Below, piece after piece: positions 35,681-45,213 of a stretch of DNA of 64,000 nucleotides. Both the position numbers and the translations under genes were made by a program. Origin of the DNA: Carboxylicivirga sp. (lineage in GTDB: Bacteria > Bacteroidota > Bacteroidia > Bacteroidales > Marinilabiliaceae); NCBI GenBank assembly GCA_025210475.1, contig JAOARW010000065.1, positions 1 through 64,000 of the forward strand, written 5' to 3'. The number at the start of each line of letters is the position of its first letter. Positions within the stretch are counted from its first letter, which is position 1. The notes beneath the pieces are model-generated. The model was not told the DNA's origin and made no database searches. It saw only the letters and a program-made list of their open reading frames with translations.

Positions 35681-36778
35681 ATGAATATCCTGTATCTATT
35701 ATTTCTGTTGCCATTTGTTCCTTATTGCGTGCAAATTGTCAGCTGGTACCTAACATGGATAAATACAACCGATTATACTGCCCGGAAAAGTTCTGACCTT
35801 GCATTATCCGTAATAATTCCATTTAAAGATGAAGCACCAAATCTTAAGGATTTAATTCTTTCGCTTAATAAACAAACCTATTCCAACTGGGATTTGCTAT
35901 TAATTAATGATCACTCGGAAGATGAAAGTCTGAGTATTGTAGAACAAGCACTTGAAAACTTTAAGCATCCATATAAGATCATTCATTCGTCGGGCAAAGG
36001 CAAAAAAGCGGCCCTTTTAGAGGGCATAAAAGTTGCCGTAAATCCTGTGATTATCACTACTGATGCAGATTGTACTTTTAATGCGGATTGGTTGTCAACG
36101 ATGGCAAGCTATTACCAACAGCATTCACCAGATCTTCTTATCGGTCCTGTAGCCATTAGAAAAGAAAAGGGTTTATTATCACGTTTTCAGAGAATTGATT
36201 TTACAGCATTACAAATGAGTGGTGGTGCTGCTGCCTTAAAACAAGGGGCTATTATGTGCAACGGTGCAAATTTAGCATGCAGTAAAGAAGACTATCTTAA
36301 AGCCAATATACAACCTGAAATAGCTTCGGGTGACGATATGTTTTTGTTGGAGTGGATGAAGAAAGAGAATAAGAAAATTCACTTTATAAAATCGACAAAA
36401 GCACTGGTTGAAACAAAGGCCATTCATTCCCTTCAGAAATTTATGCAACAACGAGCACGCTGGGCTGCCAAGGCATCAAAATATAAGGACCGTCATATAA
36501 TTGTATCCGGCTTATATGTCGCATTAAGTAATCTTACTCTCATCCTAAGCTTTGTATTGAGTTTTTGGCAACCAGAATTACTGAAGGCATTTGTTTTTCT
36601 TATAGTAGCTAAAGGTTTCATTGATTACATGCTTTTAAAAGGTGGATCAAAGATATTTGGATTGTCCGTAAGGCTATTGGAAATAATCGCCTGGCAACTG
36701 CTTTATCCACTCTATGCATTTAGTGTTTTATGCTATCCTTTGTTTTTTAAGCTTCAATGGAAATCCAGAGAAATCTAA
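35681..36778 (+). CDS. Family 2 glycosyltransferase, membrane-bound
   Basis: 365 residues. One N-terminal helix (1-20), a GT-A catalytic domain with SVIIPFKDEAPNLKDLI (about 46-62), the DxD-like TTDADCTFN (about 126-134), SGDDMFLLEWM and QQRARWAAK (a QxxRW motif of processive enzymes), then three C-terminal helices. Such enzymes make poly- or oligosaccharides at the inner membrane. The sugar is unknown. A strong terminator follows. Confidence 0.88.
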   Translation: MNILYLLFLLPFVPYCVQIVSWYLTWINTTDYTARKSSDLALSVIIPFKDEAPNLKDLILSLNKQTYSNWDLLLINDHSEDESLSIVEQALENFKHPYKIIHSSGKGKKAALLEGIKVAVNPVIITTDADCTFNADWLSTMASYYQQHSPDLLIGPVAIRKEKGLLSRFQRIDFTALQMSGGAAALKQGAIMCNGANLACSKEDYLKANIQPEIASGDDMFLLEWMKKENKKIHFIKSTKALVETKAIHSLQKFMQQRARWAAKASKYKDRHIIVSGLYVALSNLTLILSFVLSFWQPELLKAFVFLIVAKGFIDYMLLKGGSKIFGLSVRLLEIIAWQLLYPLYAFSVLCYPLFFKLQWKSREI

Positions 36779-36793
36779 TTTATCTGAAATAAA

Positions 36794-36815
36794 AAAGCAG
36801 CCCAAAGGCTGCTTT
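36794..36815. terminator. Bidirectional terminator GT2 / clpX
   Basis: AAAGCAGCC (36794-36802) pairs with GGCTGCTTT (36807-36815) around a 4-base loop, with A-run upstream and T-rich sequence downstream, between convergent genes. Confidence 0.85.
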
Positions 36816-36838
36816 AAATATGATTAACATGCTTAACA

Positions 36839-38053
36839 TCAGCTGGCTTTTAAGCGAGCCATGTTAGCGTGTTCCATTTTCTTTTTGGCAAAATCAAGGG
36901 AAATAACCAGTTCCTTTTCATCACCTGAAGGCGCATTAAACATGGCATCCATCATAATGGTTTCGCAGATTGAACGAAGCCCACGGGCACCTAATTTAAA
37001 CTCAACAGCTGTATCTACAACGTACTCCAAAACATCGTCCTCAAACTTCAACTCAATGCCATCAATTTCGAATAGCTTTTCGTATTGTTTGATAATCGAG
37101 TTTTTAGGCTCAGTTAAAATACGACGTAGAATTTCGCGGTTAAGCGGTTGTAAATAGGTAAGTACCGGCAATCGACCAATAATCTCAGGTATTAAACCAA
37201 AAGATTTTAAATCCTGTGGAGCAATGTATTGAAGCAGGTTAGCAGTATCCACTTTTTCAATGGATTTGCTGGCCATGTAACCTACAACTTTGGTATTTAG
37301 TCGTTGGGCTATTTTGCGTTCAATTCCATCAAAGGCACCACCACAAACAAATAGTATATTTTTGGTATTTACAGGTATCATCTTCTGCTCAGGATGCTTA
37401 CGTCCACCTTGCGGCGGAACGTTTACAATCGATCCTTCGAGCAATTTTAACAAGCCTTGCTGAACACCCTCTCCTGATACATCACGTGTAATAGATGGGT
37501 TATCACTCTTACGGGCAATTTTATCGATCTCATCAATAAAAACAATACCCTTTTCAGCGGCTTCTACATTGTAATCGGCTGCCTGCAATAAGCGTGTCAG
37601 AATGCTTTCAATATCTTCACCAACATATCCGGCTTCAGTCAACACAGTTGCATCCACAATGGTGAACGGAACATGTAGCATTTTAGCAATGGTACGTGCC
37701 AGCAAAGTTTTTCCGGTACCTGTTTCGCCAACCAAGATGATGTTCGATTTTTCAATCTCAACTTCATCCGTACTGCTTTTCTGCATCAAGCGCTTGTAGT
37801 GGTTATATACCGCTACCGACAAGTATTTTTTTGCAGCTTCCTGACCAATTACATATTGATCGAGAAAGTTCTTAATTTCTAACGGTTTTAGCAGCGTAAT
37901 CTCATCAACATCAAAAGAATTCTTCTTCTTTACTTCTTCATCTAAGATGGAATGCGCCTGTTCAATACAGCTGTCACATATATGTCCGGAGACACCAGCT
38001 ATCAGCAAGTTAGTATCTTTTCTTTCCCTACCGCAAAATGAACATTTATCCAT
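36839..38053 (-). CDS. clpX: ATP-dependent Clp protease ATP-binding subunit ClpX
   Basis: 404 residues. The N-terminal four-Cys zinc finger (CSFCGRE ... HICDSCIEQ, residues 4-31) dimerises ClpX and binds adaptors. AAA+ core: Walker A LVGETGTGKTLLART (about 106-120), Walker B FIDEIDKIAR, pore loop GYVGEDIESIL. It unfolds substrates for ClpP. It is downstream of clpP on the same strand with an 81-bp spacer that holds a hairpin. Confidence 0.98.
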   Translation of the reverse strand: MDKCSFCGRERKDTNLLIAGVSGHICDSCIEQAHSILDEEVKKKNSFDVDEITLLKPLEIKNFLDQYVIGQEAAKKYLSVAVYNHYKRLMQKSSTDEVEIEKSNIILVGETGTGKTLLARTIAKMLHVPFTIVDATVLTEAGYVGEDIESILTRLLQAADYNVEAAEKGIVFIDEIDKIARKSDNPSITRDVSGEGVQQGLLKLLEGSIVNVPPQGGRKHPEQKMIPVNTKNILFVCGGAFDGIERKIAQRLNTKVVGYMASKSIEKVDTANLLQYIAPQDLKSFGLIPEIIGRLPVLTYLQPLNREILRRILTEPKNSIIKQYEKLFEIDGIELKFEDDVLEYVVDTAVEFKLGARGLRSICETIMMDAMFNAPSGDEKELVISLDFAKKKMEHANMARLKAS

Positions 38054-38068
38054 ATTTCTTTCCCTAGT

Positions 38069-38112
38069 AAAAAAACACGAAATGCAGAGCCAACCAGGGG
38101 TTGATTCTGCAT
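38069..38112 (-). terminator. Hairpin plus T-run between clpP and clpX
   Basis: The arms 38082-38095 and 38099-38112 can form a 14-bp stem (12 Watson-Crick pairs, one G-U and one mismatch on the minus strand) with a 3-nt loop, followed on the minus strand by a seven-T run at 38075-38069, 6 nt after the stem. It could be a partial terminator that lowers clpX relative to clpP. Confidence 0.5.
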
Positions 38113-38134
38113 CGCTTATTTTGTTTAAATAAAC

Positions 38135-38821
38135 TTATTTTCCTGAATTACGAACAAGAACTTCATCAATCATGCCGTAATCTTTAGCCTCTTCGGCTGT
38201 CATCCAGTAATCGCGATCAGAATCTTTCTCTACTTTCTTAAAAGTGTTTCCTGAATGATCAGCAATAATAGTATATAATTCCTTCTTTAATTTTCCAATC
38301 TCTCGCGCTGTAATTTCAATGTCAGAAGCCTGACCTTGTGCACCTCCCATTGGCTGATGAATCATAATGCGCGAATGCTTTAATGCTGTACGCTTACCTT
38401 TTGTTCCGGCAGTTAACAGTACGGCTCCCATTGATGCTGCCATACCTGTACAGATGGTGGCAATATCAGAAGTAATGTACTGCATAGTATCATAAATACC
38501 TAAACCTGCATATACCGAACCTCCAGGTGTATTGAAGTAAATTGAAATATCTTTTGACGGATCAGCCGATTCAAGATATAACAACTGTGCCTGAATAACA
38601 TTGGCTACATAATCATCAATTGGTAAGCCTAAAAAGATGATGCGATCCATCATTAATCGTGAAAAGACATCCATGCTGGCCACGTTCAATTGGCGTTCTT
38701 CAATAATAGTTGGTGAAATATAACTATTGGTTACCGAAGTATATTGGTCCAAAGCCAGGCTATTGATACCCAAGTGCTTTGTTGCGTATTTTTTAAAATC
38801 TTTTGGATCAATCATTTTCAA
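38135..38821 (-). CDS. clpP: ATP-dependent Clp protease proteolytic subunit ClpP
   Basis: 228 residues with a longer N-terminus than E. coli ClpP. The catalytic triad is Ser130 (GMAASMGAVLL), His155 (RIMIHQPMGG) and Asp204 (SDRDYWM). NTPGGSVYAGLGIYD forms the substrate-binding strand. It forms the double-heptamer chamber used with ClpX. It lies downstream of tig, but a hairpin terminator stands between them. Confidence 0.98.
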   Translation of the reverse strand: MKMIDPKDFKKYATKHLGINSLALDQYTSVTNSYISPTIIEERQLNVASMDVFSRLMMDRIIFLGLPIDDYVANVIQAQLLYLESADPSKDISIYFNTPGGSVYAGLGIYDTMQYITSDIATICTGMAASMGAVLLTAGTKGKRTALKHSRIMIHQPMGGAQGQASDIEITAREIGKLKKELYTIIADHSGNTFKKVEKDSDRDYWMTAEEAKDYGMIDEVLVRNSGK

Positions 38822-38948
38822 AAGTTTTTGTTTTGAATGTGCTAATTTAACAAATTACCGCGAACTATCTCATAAACTTGTAAGATATGCACTTATCTTA
38901 ACAGATATAAACTTTGTTAGTTTAGACAGGCACTAAAAAACAGAATAT

Positions 38949-38987
38949 AAAAAATAGCCCCGAAATATTCGAGGCTATCATTTTTTT
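38949..38987. terminator. Hairpin terminator between tig and clpP
   Basis: ATAGCCCCG (38954-38962) pairs with CGAGGCTAT (38970-38978) with one mismatch, flanked by six A on one side and seven T (38981-38987) on the other. It should end tig transcription, at least in part. Confidence 0.7.
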
Positions 38988-39010
38988 GTGCCGTTCGGCT
39001 ATATGCTGAA

Positions 39011-40369
39011 CTATTTTGTTTCGAACAACTTATTGAAGTCATCGCGAGAAATTTCTTTCTCTTCAACCTTAACAGCCTCTTTAATGAAAGCAATTACTTT
39101 TTCCTGCATTGCTCCTTCAGCCATCTGACGACGTTGCTCATCTTGCTTAATCATTTCCTGAGCATAGTTTTCAAGGTGTTCTTCTGGCACACTAGCCAAA
39201 CCATACTGCATAAACTGCATCTTAGCCGATTTTTTAGCAAAAGCAATCACATCAGCTTCTTCAACTTTAATTTCGTTGTTTTTGATGATGTTGTTGCGGA
39301 TCAACTGCCATTTTAAATCTTCTAAGAAACGTGGCATTTCAGTTTCCAAAGTTGCTTCGTCCAACTTCTCGTTTTCGCGGTTAGTTGCCAATAACCAACG
39401 CTTCAAGAAAGCTTCAGGGAAATCAACTTTTACCTTACCCATTAATTTTTCCTTGGCATCCATTGAGAAACGGTACTCAGTTTCCATCGCTAAATTCTTA
39501 GTGATGTCTTCTTTAATACGCGCTTCAAACTCCTCTTCTGAGTTAACAACACCTTCGCCAAAAGCCTGATCATACAACTCCTGGTTGATCTCTGCTTCTA
39601 CGAATTCTGTTACTTCAGTGATGGTATACTGGAAATCACCTGATAAAGCTTCTGCTTCTTCTTTGGTGATCTTCAACATGTGTGAAATTTCAGTATCGTT
39701 AGGGAATGCTTTCTTAGGATCAAATACAATTACATCACCCGCTTTAGCACCCATCAATTTAGCTTTCTCGTCTTCATCTTTTACAATGGCCATCGACAAT
39801 ACTACATCTTCAGGAGCAATACCATCTTCTTTTGCTTCACCATTTTCAAGCTGAACGAAATTACCTTTCACCAAGGCTTTCTCCGATACTGTCTCAACGA
39901 CCTCAGACTTACCAAAACGACCGGTAACTGAATCCTTCTGCTGCTTATACATCTCATCAGAGATGGTAACATTGTAATAAGGTAATTTGATGCGCTTGCT
40001 TAAGCTAATTTCAATCTCTGGCGCCAAAGCTACGTCAAAAGCAAAATCGAACTTATCAGAGTTGTCAAAGTCGATAATTTCTTGTGATTCTGATGGAAGT
40101 GGCTCACCTAACAAGTCAAGCTTTTCTTCCACGATGAAGTTGTGAATTTTTTCAGAAACCAGCTTGTTCACTTCATCAGCAATAACAGCTTTTCCGTACA
40201 TTTTCTTAACCACACCCATTGGCACTTTACCAGCACGGAAACCCGGCATGTTAACACGCTTACGGTAGTCTTTAAGAACATTATCCACTCGGCCTGCGTA
40301 GTCCTCTTTCTCAACAGTTAATTTGATAACCGCGTTTAATGCATCAATGTTTTCCTTTGAAATATTCAT
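39011..40369 (-). CDS. tig: Trigger factor
   Basis: 452 residues. The N-terminal ribosome-binding domain has the signature GFRAGKVPMGVVKKMYG (about 40-56, the family's GFRxGKxP). A degenerate FKBP-like middle region and an alpha-helical chaperone arm follow. It binds nascent chains at the ribosome exit; the middle domain lacks a clear FKBP core, as is common in this phylum. tig-clpP-clpX on one strand is a widely conserved order. Confidence 0.95.
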   Translation of the reverse strand: MNISKENIDALNAVIKLTVEKEDYAGRVDNVLKDYRKRVNMPGFRAGKVPMGVVKKMYGKAVIADEVNKLVSEKIHNFIVEEKLDLLGEPLPSESQEIIDFDNSDKFDFAFDVALAPEIEISLSKRIKLPYYNVTISDEMYKQQKDSVTGRFGKSEVVETVSEKALVKGNFVQLENGEAKEDGIAPEDVVLSMAIVKDEDEKAKLMGAKAGDVIVFDPKKAFPNDTEISHMLKITKEEAEALSGDFQYTITEVTEFVEAEINQELYDQAFGEGVVNSEEEFEARIKEDITKNLAMETEYRFSMDAKEKLMGKVKVDFPEAFLKRWLLATNRENEKLDEATLETEMPRFLEDLKWQLIRNNIIKNNEIKVEEADVIAFAKKSAKMQFMQYGLASVPEEHLENYAQEMIKQDEQRRQMAEGAMQEKVIAFIKEAVKVEEKEISRDDFNKLFETK

Positions 40370-40462
40370 TTCCTAAAGATTTAAAGTGAACCACTCCTCC
40401 ATTGCTCATTCGAAGTCAACCGAGGATGGAATCTATTTTAATTTCACAATTTGTACAAACTT

Positions 40463-40508
40463 AAAAAACCGCCTCACCACCGAATTAAATCGTAAGTGAG
40501 GCGGTTTT
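40463..40508 (-). terminator. Terminator downstream of tRNA-Leu
   Basis: AAAACCGCCTCAC (40465-40477) pairs perfectly with GTGAGGCGGTTTT (40496-40508), giving a 13-bp stem with T-run on the minus strand. It directly follows the tRNA gene. Confidence 0.85.
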
Positions 40509-40510
40509 AG

Positions 40511-40592
40511 TGCGGATGAAGGGACTCGAACCCCCACGCCCGAAGGCACTAGATCCTAAGTCTAGCGCGGCTACCAATTACGCCACATCCGC
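40511..40592 (-). tRNA. tRNA-Leu (anticodon UAG)
   Basis: 82 nt with a cloverleaf: acceptor GCGGATG/CATCCGC, a D-arm, the anticodon arm CTAGA-CTTAGGA-TCTAG with TAG at the anticodon position, a variable arm (TGCCTTCGGGC) and the T-arm GGGGGTTCGAGTCCC. The long variable arm is expected of a class II tRNA. CCA is not encoded. Confidence 0.95.
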
Positions 40593-40665
40593 ATTTCTTA
40601 GTTTCGCGGTGCAAAGATATATCCTTTTTCTTTGCCTCCAAATTTTTCTCTAAGATTTTTTGAAA

Positions 40666-41424
40666 TTATTTTTCTGGTTCAAATTCACGCCTACGCAATT
40701 CAAAATCGTCACCAAGGTATAATCGCTTCACATCTTCATCAAGTGCTAATTCTTCTGCCGTCCCGGCTTTCAGGATCTTACCTTCAAAAAGCAGGTAAGC
40801 ACGGTCGCAAATAGCCAATGTTTCGTGCACGTTATGATCGGTAATCAGGATGCCAATATTTTTGTATTTCAGCTTGGCAACAATTTCCTGAATATCGCGC
40901 ACGGCAATTGGATCTACTCCGGCAAACGGCTCATCCAACAAAATAAACTTGGGATTAATGGCTAATGCTCGGGCTATCTCTGTTCGTCGACGCTCACCAC
41001 CCGATAGCTGAATACCCAAACTTTTTCGAATATGAGTTAAGCTAAATTCCTTCAATAATTCTTCCAATCGTTCATTCTGATACTCCTTTGAGAAATCGGT
41101 CATTTGCAGTACAGCCTTAATATTGTCCTCAACACTTAGCTGGCGAAAAACACTGGCTTCCTGGGCTAAATAACCAATCCCCTTTTGGGCTCGTTTATAA
41201 ACGGGAGCGTCAGTTATCTCTTCATCATCCAAAAATATCTTTCCACTGTTGGGCGTTATTAAACCTACCATCATATAAAAAGAGGTAGTTTTACCCGCTC
41301 CGTTAGGCCCTAACAAACCCACAATCTCGCCTTGTTTAACATCAACCGAGACGCCTTTTACAACGGTTCGACTCTTATATTTCTTTATTAATGTATCGGT
41401 ATGTAATCGAAGAGCTTTTTCCAT
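40666..41424 (-). CDS. lptB: LPS export ABC transporter ATP-binding protein LptB
   Basis: 252 residues from MEKALRLHTD (the frame extends upstream into tatC). Walker A LLGPNGAGKTTSFYM (about 35-49), signature LSGGERRRTEIARAL (about 139-153), Walker B FILLDEPFAGVDPIA and His-switch TDHNV. The ERRRTEIARAL form is characteristic of LptB. It powers extraction of LPS from the inner membrane with LptFG (not in this window). It starts 4 bp after the tatC stop. Confidence 0.95.
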   Translation of the reverse strand: MEKALRLHTDTLIKKYKSRTVVKGVSVDVKQGEIVGLLGPNGAGKTTSFYMMVGLITPNSGKIFLDDEEITDAPVYKRAQKGIGYLAQEASVFRQLSVEDNIKAVLQMTDFSKEYQNERLEELLKEFSLTHIRKSLGIQLSGGERRRTEIARALAINPKFILLDEPFAGVDPIAVRDIQEIVAKLKYKNIGILITDHNVHETLAICDRAYLLFEGKILKAGTAEELALDEDVKRLYLGDDFELRRREFEPEK

Positions 41425-41428
41425 AATC

Positions 41429-42253
41429 TTATGCTTTTGCCAGTGTGGATGTTTGATTCTTTTTCTTTTCGAGTCGCTTCGCAATTAATATGCCAGACTC
41501 ATATAATATGATTAGAGGAAAACACACCAATAACTGGCTTATGACATCGGGAGGTGTAATAATTGCTGCTAACAACAAGGCAACAACTATTGAATGCTTC
41601 CGGTATTTTATCAAAAATGAAGAAGTAACCAAGCCAACCTTTGCCAGGAAGTATATAAATATAGGTAATTCAAAGATGATACCTCCGGCCAACACAATTG
41701 AAGTAATGGTGCTAATGTACGATCCGAGGTTGACAATGTTCTCAACCTGATCACTTACCTGGTAAGTCCCTAAAAAGTGAACAGATAGAGGACATATAAT
41801 ATAGTAAGCAAACAAGATACCGATGGAGAACAGAGTGGATGCAAAAAAGATCGCACCTCTCGAATTATTAATTTCATTTTGGTACAATGCCGGCCTAATG
41901 AATCGCCAAAATTCGAAGAAAATATATGGAAAGGCCACCACTATACCCGCCACAAACGACACCCAAATATGGGTTGTAAACTGCCCCGACATTTTAATAT
42001 TTTGTAAATTTAAAGGCATCTGATTAATACATAATAAAGGCATATTTAATTTATCAGCCAATTCACATAATAAGCGATTTGTGAAAAATTCAGGACTTGA
42101 AGGTGCCAAAATAATGGTATCAAAAACGAATCCTTTAAATACAAATGCCAAAATGGCAAACACGAAAACACTTCCAAATGACCTAACTAAATGCCACCTC
42201 AGAACTTCAAGATGTTCCAAAAATGACATTTCTTTATTTGTTTCTTCCGACAT
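41429..42253 (-). CDS. tatC: Sec-independent translocase TatC
   Basis: 274 residues, six membrane helices. The N-terminal signature MSFLEHLEVLRWHLVRSF (about 9-26) and the region FELPIFIYFLAKVGLVTSSFLIKYRKHSIV and ITPPDVISQLLVCFPLIILYE are conserved. It recognises twin-arginine signal peptides and exports folded proteins. TatA/B genes are not adjacent. It is co-transcribed with lptB. Confidence 0.97.
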   Translation of the reverse strand: MSEETNKEMSFLEHLEVLRWHLVRSFGSVFVFAILAFVFKGFVFDTIILAPSSPEFFTNRLLCELADKLNMPLLCINQMPLNLQNIKMSGQFTTHIWVSFVAGIVVAFPYIFFEFWRFIRPALYQNEINNSRGAIFFASTLFSIGILFAYYIICPLSVHFLGTYQVSDQVENIVNLGSYISTITSIVLAGGIIFELPIFIYFLAKVGLVTSSFLIKYRKHSIVVALLLAAIITPPDVISQLLVCFPLIILYESGILIAKRLEKKKNQTSTLAKA

Positions 42254-42606
42254 ACAGTTTTATTAATAATTACACCCTGAGGCAAAAGTAGGAGAATAGC
42301 CATTAACAAAATGTTAAAAATATTTAACATCAATGTGTTTAACCGCGCTATTCGCTTCATGCGAAGATAACATACCTAATGCTAACTTCAAACAATTTTG
42401 GTTATACCAAAGATATTATCTAACTTCATTGATCGTTGCATCGAAAACAACCTAAATTAAATGGTAATATATTACCAGTATACATAATTGAAACGCGAAA
42501 GTGCTAGAAAATTAAAAGGTTATTTTATTTTTGTTGCAATCTTATATAATCGAGGATAACAAGTACTGCATATTTACGTATAGGTGGTATAAATAGGGAT
42601 TTTGTT
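42254..42606. other. Divergent intergenic region tatC / recQ
   Basis: 353 bp, strongly AT-rich, with no gene. It must hold the two divergent promoters. I see no clean TAnnTTTG plus -33 pair and no strong hairpin. Confidence 0.3.
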
Positions 42607-44784
42607 ATGGCAAAGCAGGTTGATCTGAGTGCTAGCTTAAAGCGGCATTTTGGGTTTGATACCTTCAAGGGGAATCAAGAGGAGGTCATCAACAACGTAT
42701 TAAATGGGAACGACACATTTGTGTTAATGCCCACAGGAGGTGGTAAGTCACTTTGTTACCAACTTCCGGCTTTAATGATGGAAGGAACAGCTATTGTTAT
42801 TTCTCCACTTATTGCGCTGATGAAAAATCAGGTTGATGCAATGCGCAATTTTAGTGAAGATGATGGTATCGCACATTTTCTAAATTCATCATTAACCAAA
42901 ACTGCAATTAATAAAGTTAAGGAAGATATTCTGGCAGGTAAAACCAAGCTGCTTTATGTAGCACCGGAATCATTAACCAAGGAAGAAAACATTGAGTTTC
43001 TGAAACAGGTTAAAATTTCCTTTTATGCCGTTGATGAAGCGCACTGTATTTCTGAGTGGGGGCACGATTTCAGACCCGAATACAGAAGAATTCGCCCAAT
43101 CATTAGCGAAATAGGTGACTCACCTGTGATTGCACTAACTGCCACAGCGACACCTAAAGTGCAGCACGATATCCAAAAAAACCTGGGTATGCTCAATGCC
43201 ATGGTTTTTAAATCATCGTTTAACCGCCCCAACCTCTACTACGAGGTAAGGCCAAAGATGCATGCCTCCAAAGAGATTATTAAGATTCTTAAAAACTACG
43301 TTGGTAAGTCAACCATAATATATTGCCTTAGCCGAAAGAAGGTTGAAGAGTTGGCCGAAACACTTGTGGTAAACGGCATAAAAGCATTGCCCTATCATGC
43401 CGGAATGGATGCATCCACGAGGGCAAAGAACCAGGATCAGTTTCTAATGGAAGAAACCGACGTGATTGTAGCCACAATTGCTTTTGGAATGGGAATCGAC
43501 AAGCCCGATGTTCGCCTGGTGGTTCACTACGACATCCCTAAAAGTCTTGAAGGCTACTATCAGGAAACCGGACGTGCCGGACGTGATGGAGGTGAAGGAC
43601 GATGCATTGCTTTCTACAGTTATAAAGACATTCAGAAACTGGAGAAATTTATGCAGGGCAAGCCATTGGCCGAGCAGGAAATTGGCAAGCAATTGCTTCT
43701 TGAAACTGTTGCATATGCCGAATCTTCTATTTGCCGAAGAAAAACCCTGTTGCATTATTTTGGTGAAAAATATGTAGTAAAGGATTGCGAAACCTGTGAT
43801 AACTGTGTTAATCCGAAAGAAGAATTTGAAGCCAAAGACAACATTGTTCAATTACTAAATACGGTTCTTTTACTTAAAGAGCGTTTTAAATCCGATCATG
43901 TTATTAATGTCTTAACCGGACATGCCAATTCGGCCATCAAATCATACAAGCACAATGATCTAAAGGAATTCGGATCAGGAGATGAATTTGACGATAAGCA
44001 CTGGAATGCCGTAGTGCGTCAATCACTGGTTCAGGGTTTATTAATAAAGGACATCGAATCATATGGTCTGTTACATGTAAGTAAATCAGGGCATGAGTTT
44101 TTAAAGAAACCGCACTCGGTTACCATGACCAAGGATCATGATTTTGATGTGGTAGAAGAGGAAACCAACACTGGCGGTACAGCAGCTGTAGACAATCAAT
44201 TGTTTTCGATGCTTAAGGATTTACGCAAAGAGTTGTCCAAAAAGCTGAATTTACCACCTTTTGTTATTTTTCAGGACCCCTCATTGGAAGCCATGTCAAC
44301 TTATTATCCTATTTCAGTTGAAGAGTTGCAAAATATTCCCGGAGTAGGAACCGGTAAAGCTTCACGCTTTGGAAAAGAGTTTGTAAAGCTCATTAAAAAG
44401 CACGTTGAGGAAAACGAGATTGACCGGCCAATGGACATGGTTGTTAAATCGGTAGCTAACAAATCGAAAAACAAAATAGCCATCATCCAAAGCATTGACA
44501 GACAGATGCCTTTAGATGACATCGCCTCGTCCAAAGGGATGGAAATGGATGAACTGATTAAAGAATTGGAATCAATTGTTTACTCGGGAACCCGCGTTAA
44601 CATTGATTACTACATCGATCAGGTGATGGATGAAGATCACCGCGATGACATTTTCTACTATTTTAAAGAAGATGCCGAAACCGATGATATTCAGGCTGCT
44701 TTAGAGGAATTGGGCGAAGATCAGTACTCAGAAGAGGATGTCAGAATTGTTCGAATCAAGTTCCTTTCGGAAGTAGGAAACTAA
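42607..44784 (+). CDS. recQ: ATP-dependent DNA helicase RecQ
   Basis: 725 residues. Walker A MPTGGGKSLCYQLP (about 38-51), DEAH box VDEAHCISEWGHDFR (about 143-157), motif VI YYQETGRAGRDG, a zinc site (four Cys including CETCDNC, about 375-400), the winged-helix RQC part and an HRDC domain (about 525-605). C-terminal extension of about 110 residues, acidic, as in other Bacteroidota RecQ1-type proteins. It unwinds forks and recombination intermediates. Confidence 0.97.
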   Translation: MAKQVDLSASLKRHFGFDTFKGNQEEVINNVLNGNDTFVLMPTGGGKSLCYQLPALMMEGTAIVISPLIALMKNQVDAMRNFSEDDGIAHFLNSSLTKTAINKVKEDILAGKTKLLYVAPESLTKEENIEFLKQVKISFYAVDEAHCISEWGHDFRPEYRRIRPIISEIGDSPVIALTATATPKVQHDIQKNLGMLNAMVFKSSFNRPNLYYEVRPKMHASKEIIKILKNYVGKSTIIYCLSRKKVEELAETLVVNGIKALPYHAGMDASTRAKNQDQFLMEETDVIVATIAFGMGIDKPDVRLVVHYDIPKSLEGYYQETGRAGRDGGEGRCIAFYSYKDIQKLEKFMQGKPLAEQEIGKQLLLETVAYAESSICRRKTLLHYFGEKYVVKDCETCDNCVNPKEEFEAKDNIVQLLNTVLLLKERFKSDHVINVLTGHANSAIKSYKHNDLKEFGSGDEFDDKHWNAVVRQSLVQGLLIKDIESYGLLHVSKSGHEFLKKPHSVTMTKDHDFDVVEEETNTGGTAAVDNQLFSMLKDLRKELSKKLNLPPFVIFQDPSLEAMSTYYPISVEELQNIPGVGTGKASRFGKEFVKLIKKHVEENEIDRPMDMVVKSVANKSKNKIAIIQSIDRQMPLDDIASSKGMEMDELIKELESIVYSGTRVNIDYYIDQVMDEDHRDDIFYYFKEDAETDDIQAALEELGEDQYSEEDVRIVRIKFLSEVGN

Positions 44785-44798
44785 AATACAAATAGAAG

Positions 44799-44827
44799 TA
44801 GGAGTTCTTAGGAACTCCTATTTTTTT
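44799..44827 (+). terminator. recQ terminator
   Basis: TAGGAGTTC (44799-44807) pairs with GAACTCCTA (44812-44820), followed by seven T (44821-44827). A strong rho-independent terminator. Confidence 0.9.
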
Positions 44828-45153
44828 ACTAATCGTTTGTCAAATTATCGCCCAAACACCATTGAAAATATCAATCTATTACCAATTGTCATTTTAACCA
44901 ACCCGATTGTTATCATTTTTTCTTCACAATTATCACTTTTTTCTTATTTAACATCATCTTATCCAAACACTGCATCCTGACTTGTTATCTTCAACCCTAA
45001 ACAAACCGCAGTAAAATAAGGGATAGCAATAATTAAAGAGCAAGATTAATTACCGTTAAAGTAATACTATCTCATTACATCATTATGTTTCAAAGAAATT
45101 ATTTATTGAAATAATTTAGAAATATTAACATTCAAAATCTATTAAAATGTTAT

Positions 45154-45182
45154 TGAAACACCTTTGAATTATTTAAATTTGT
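45154..45182 (+). promoter_or_regulatory. Promoter of the 45214 gene (TTG-N18-TAAATTTG)
   Basis: TTG at 45154-45156 and TAAATTTG at 45175-45182, spaced 18 bp, match both elements of the phylum's housekeeping promoter. The -7 box ends 31 bp before the ATG. Confidence 0.55.
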
Positions 45183-45213
45183 CGCTCATTCATAACTTAA
45201 AACGCGTACCAAA

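Larger units (their letters stand above)
44785..45213. other. Long leader region of the 45214 gene
   Basis: 429 bp. After the recQ terminator the DNA is very AT-rich and gene-free, ending in a promoter with a good Bacteroidota match (45154-45182). The middle part (44,830-45,150) shows no feature I can support. Confidence 0.4.
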
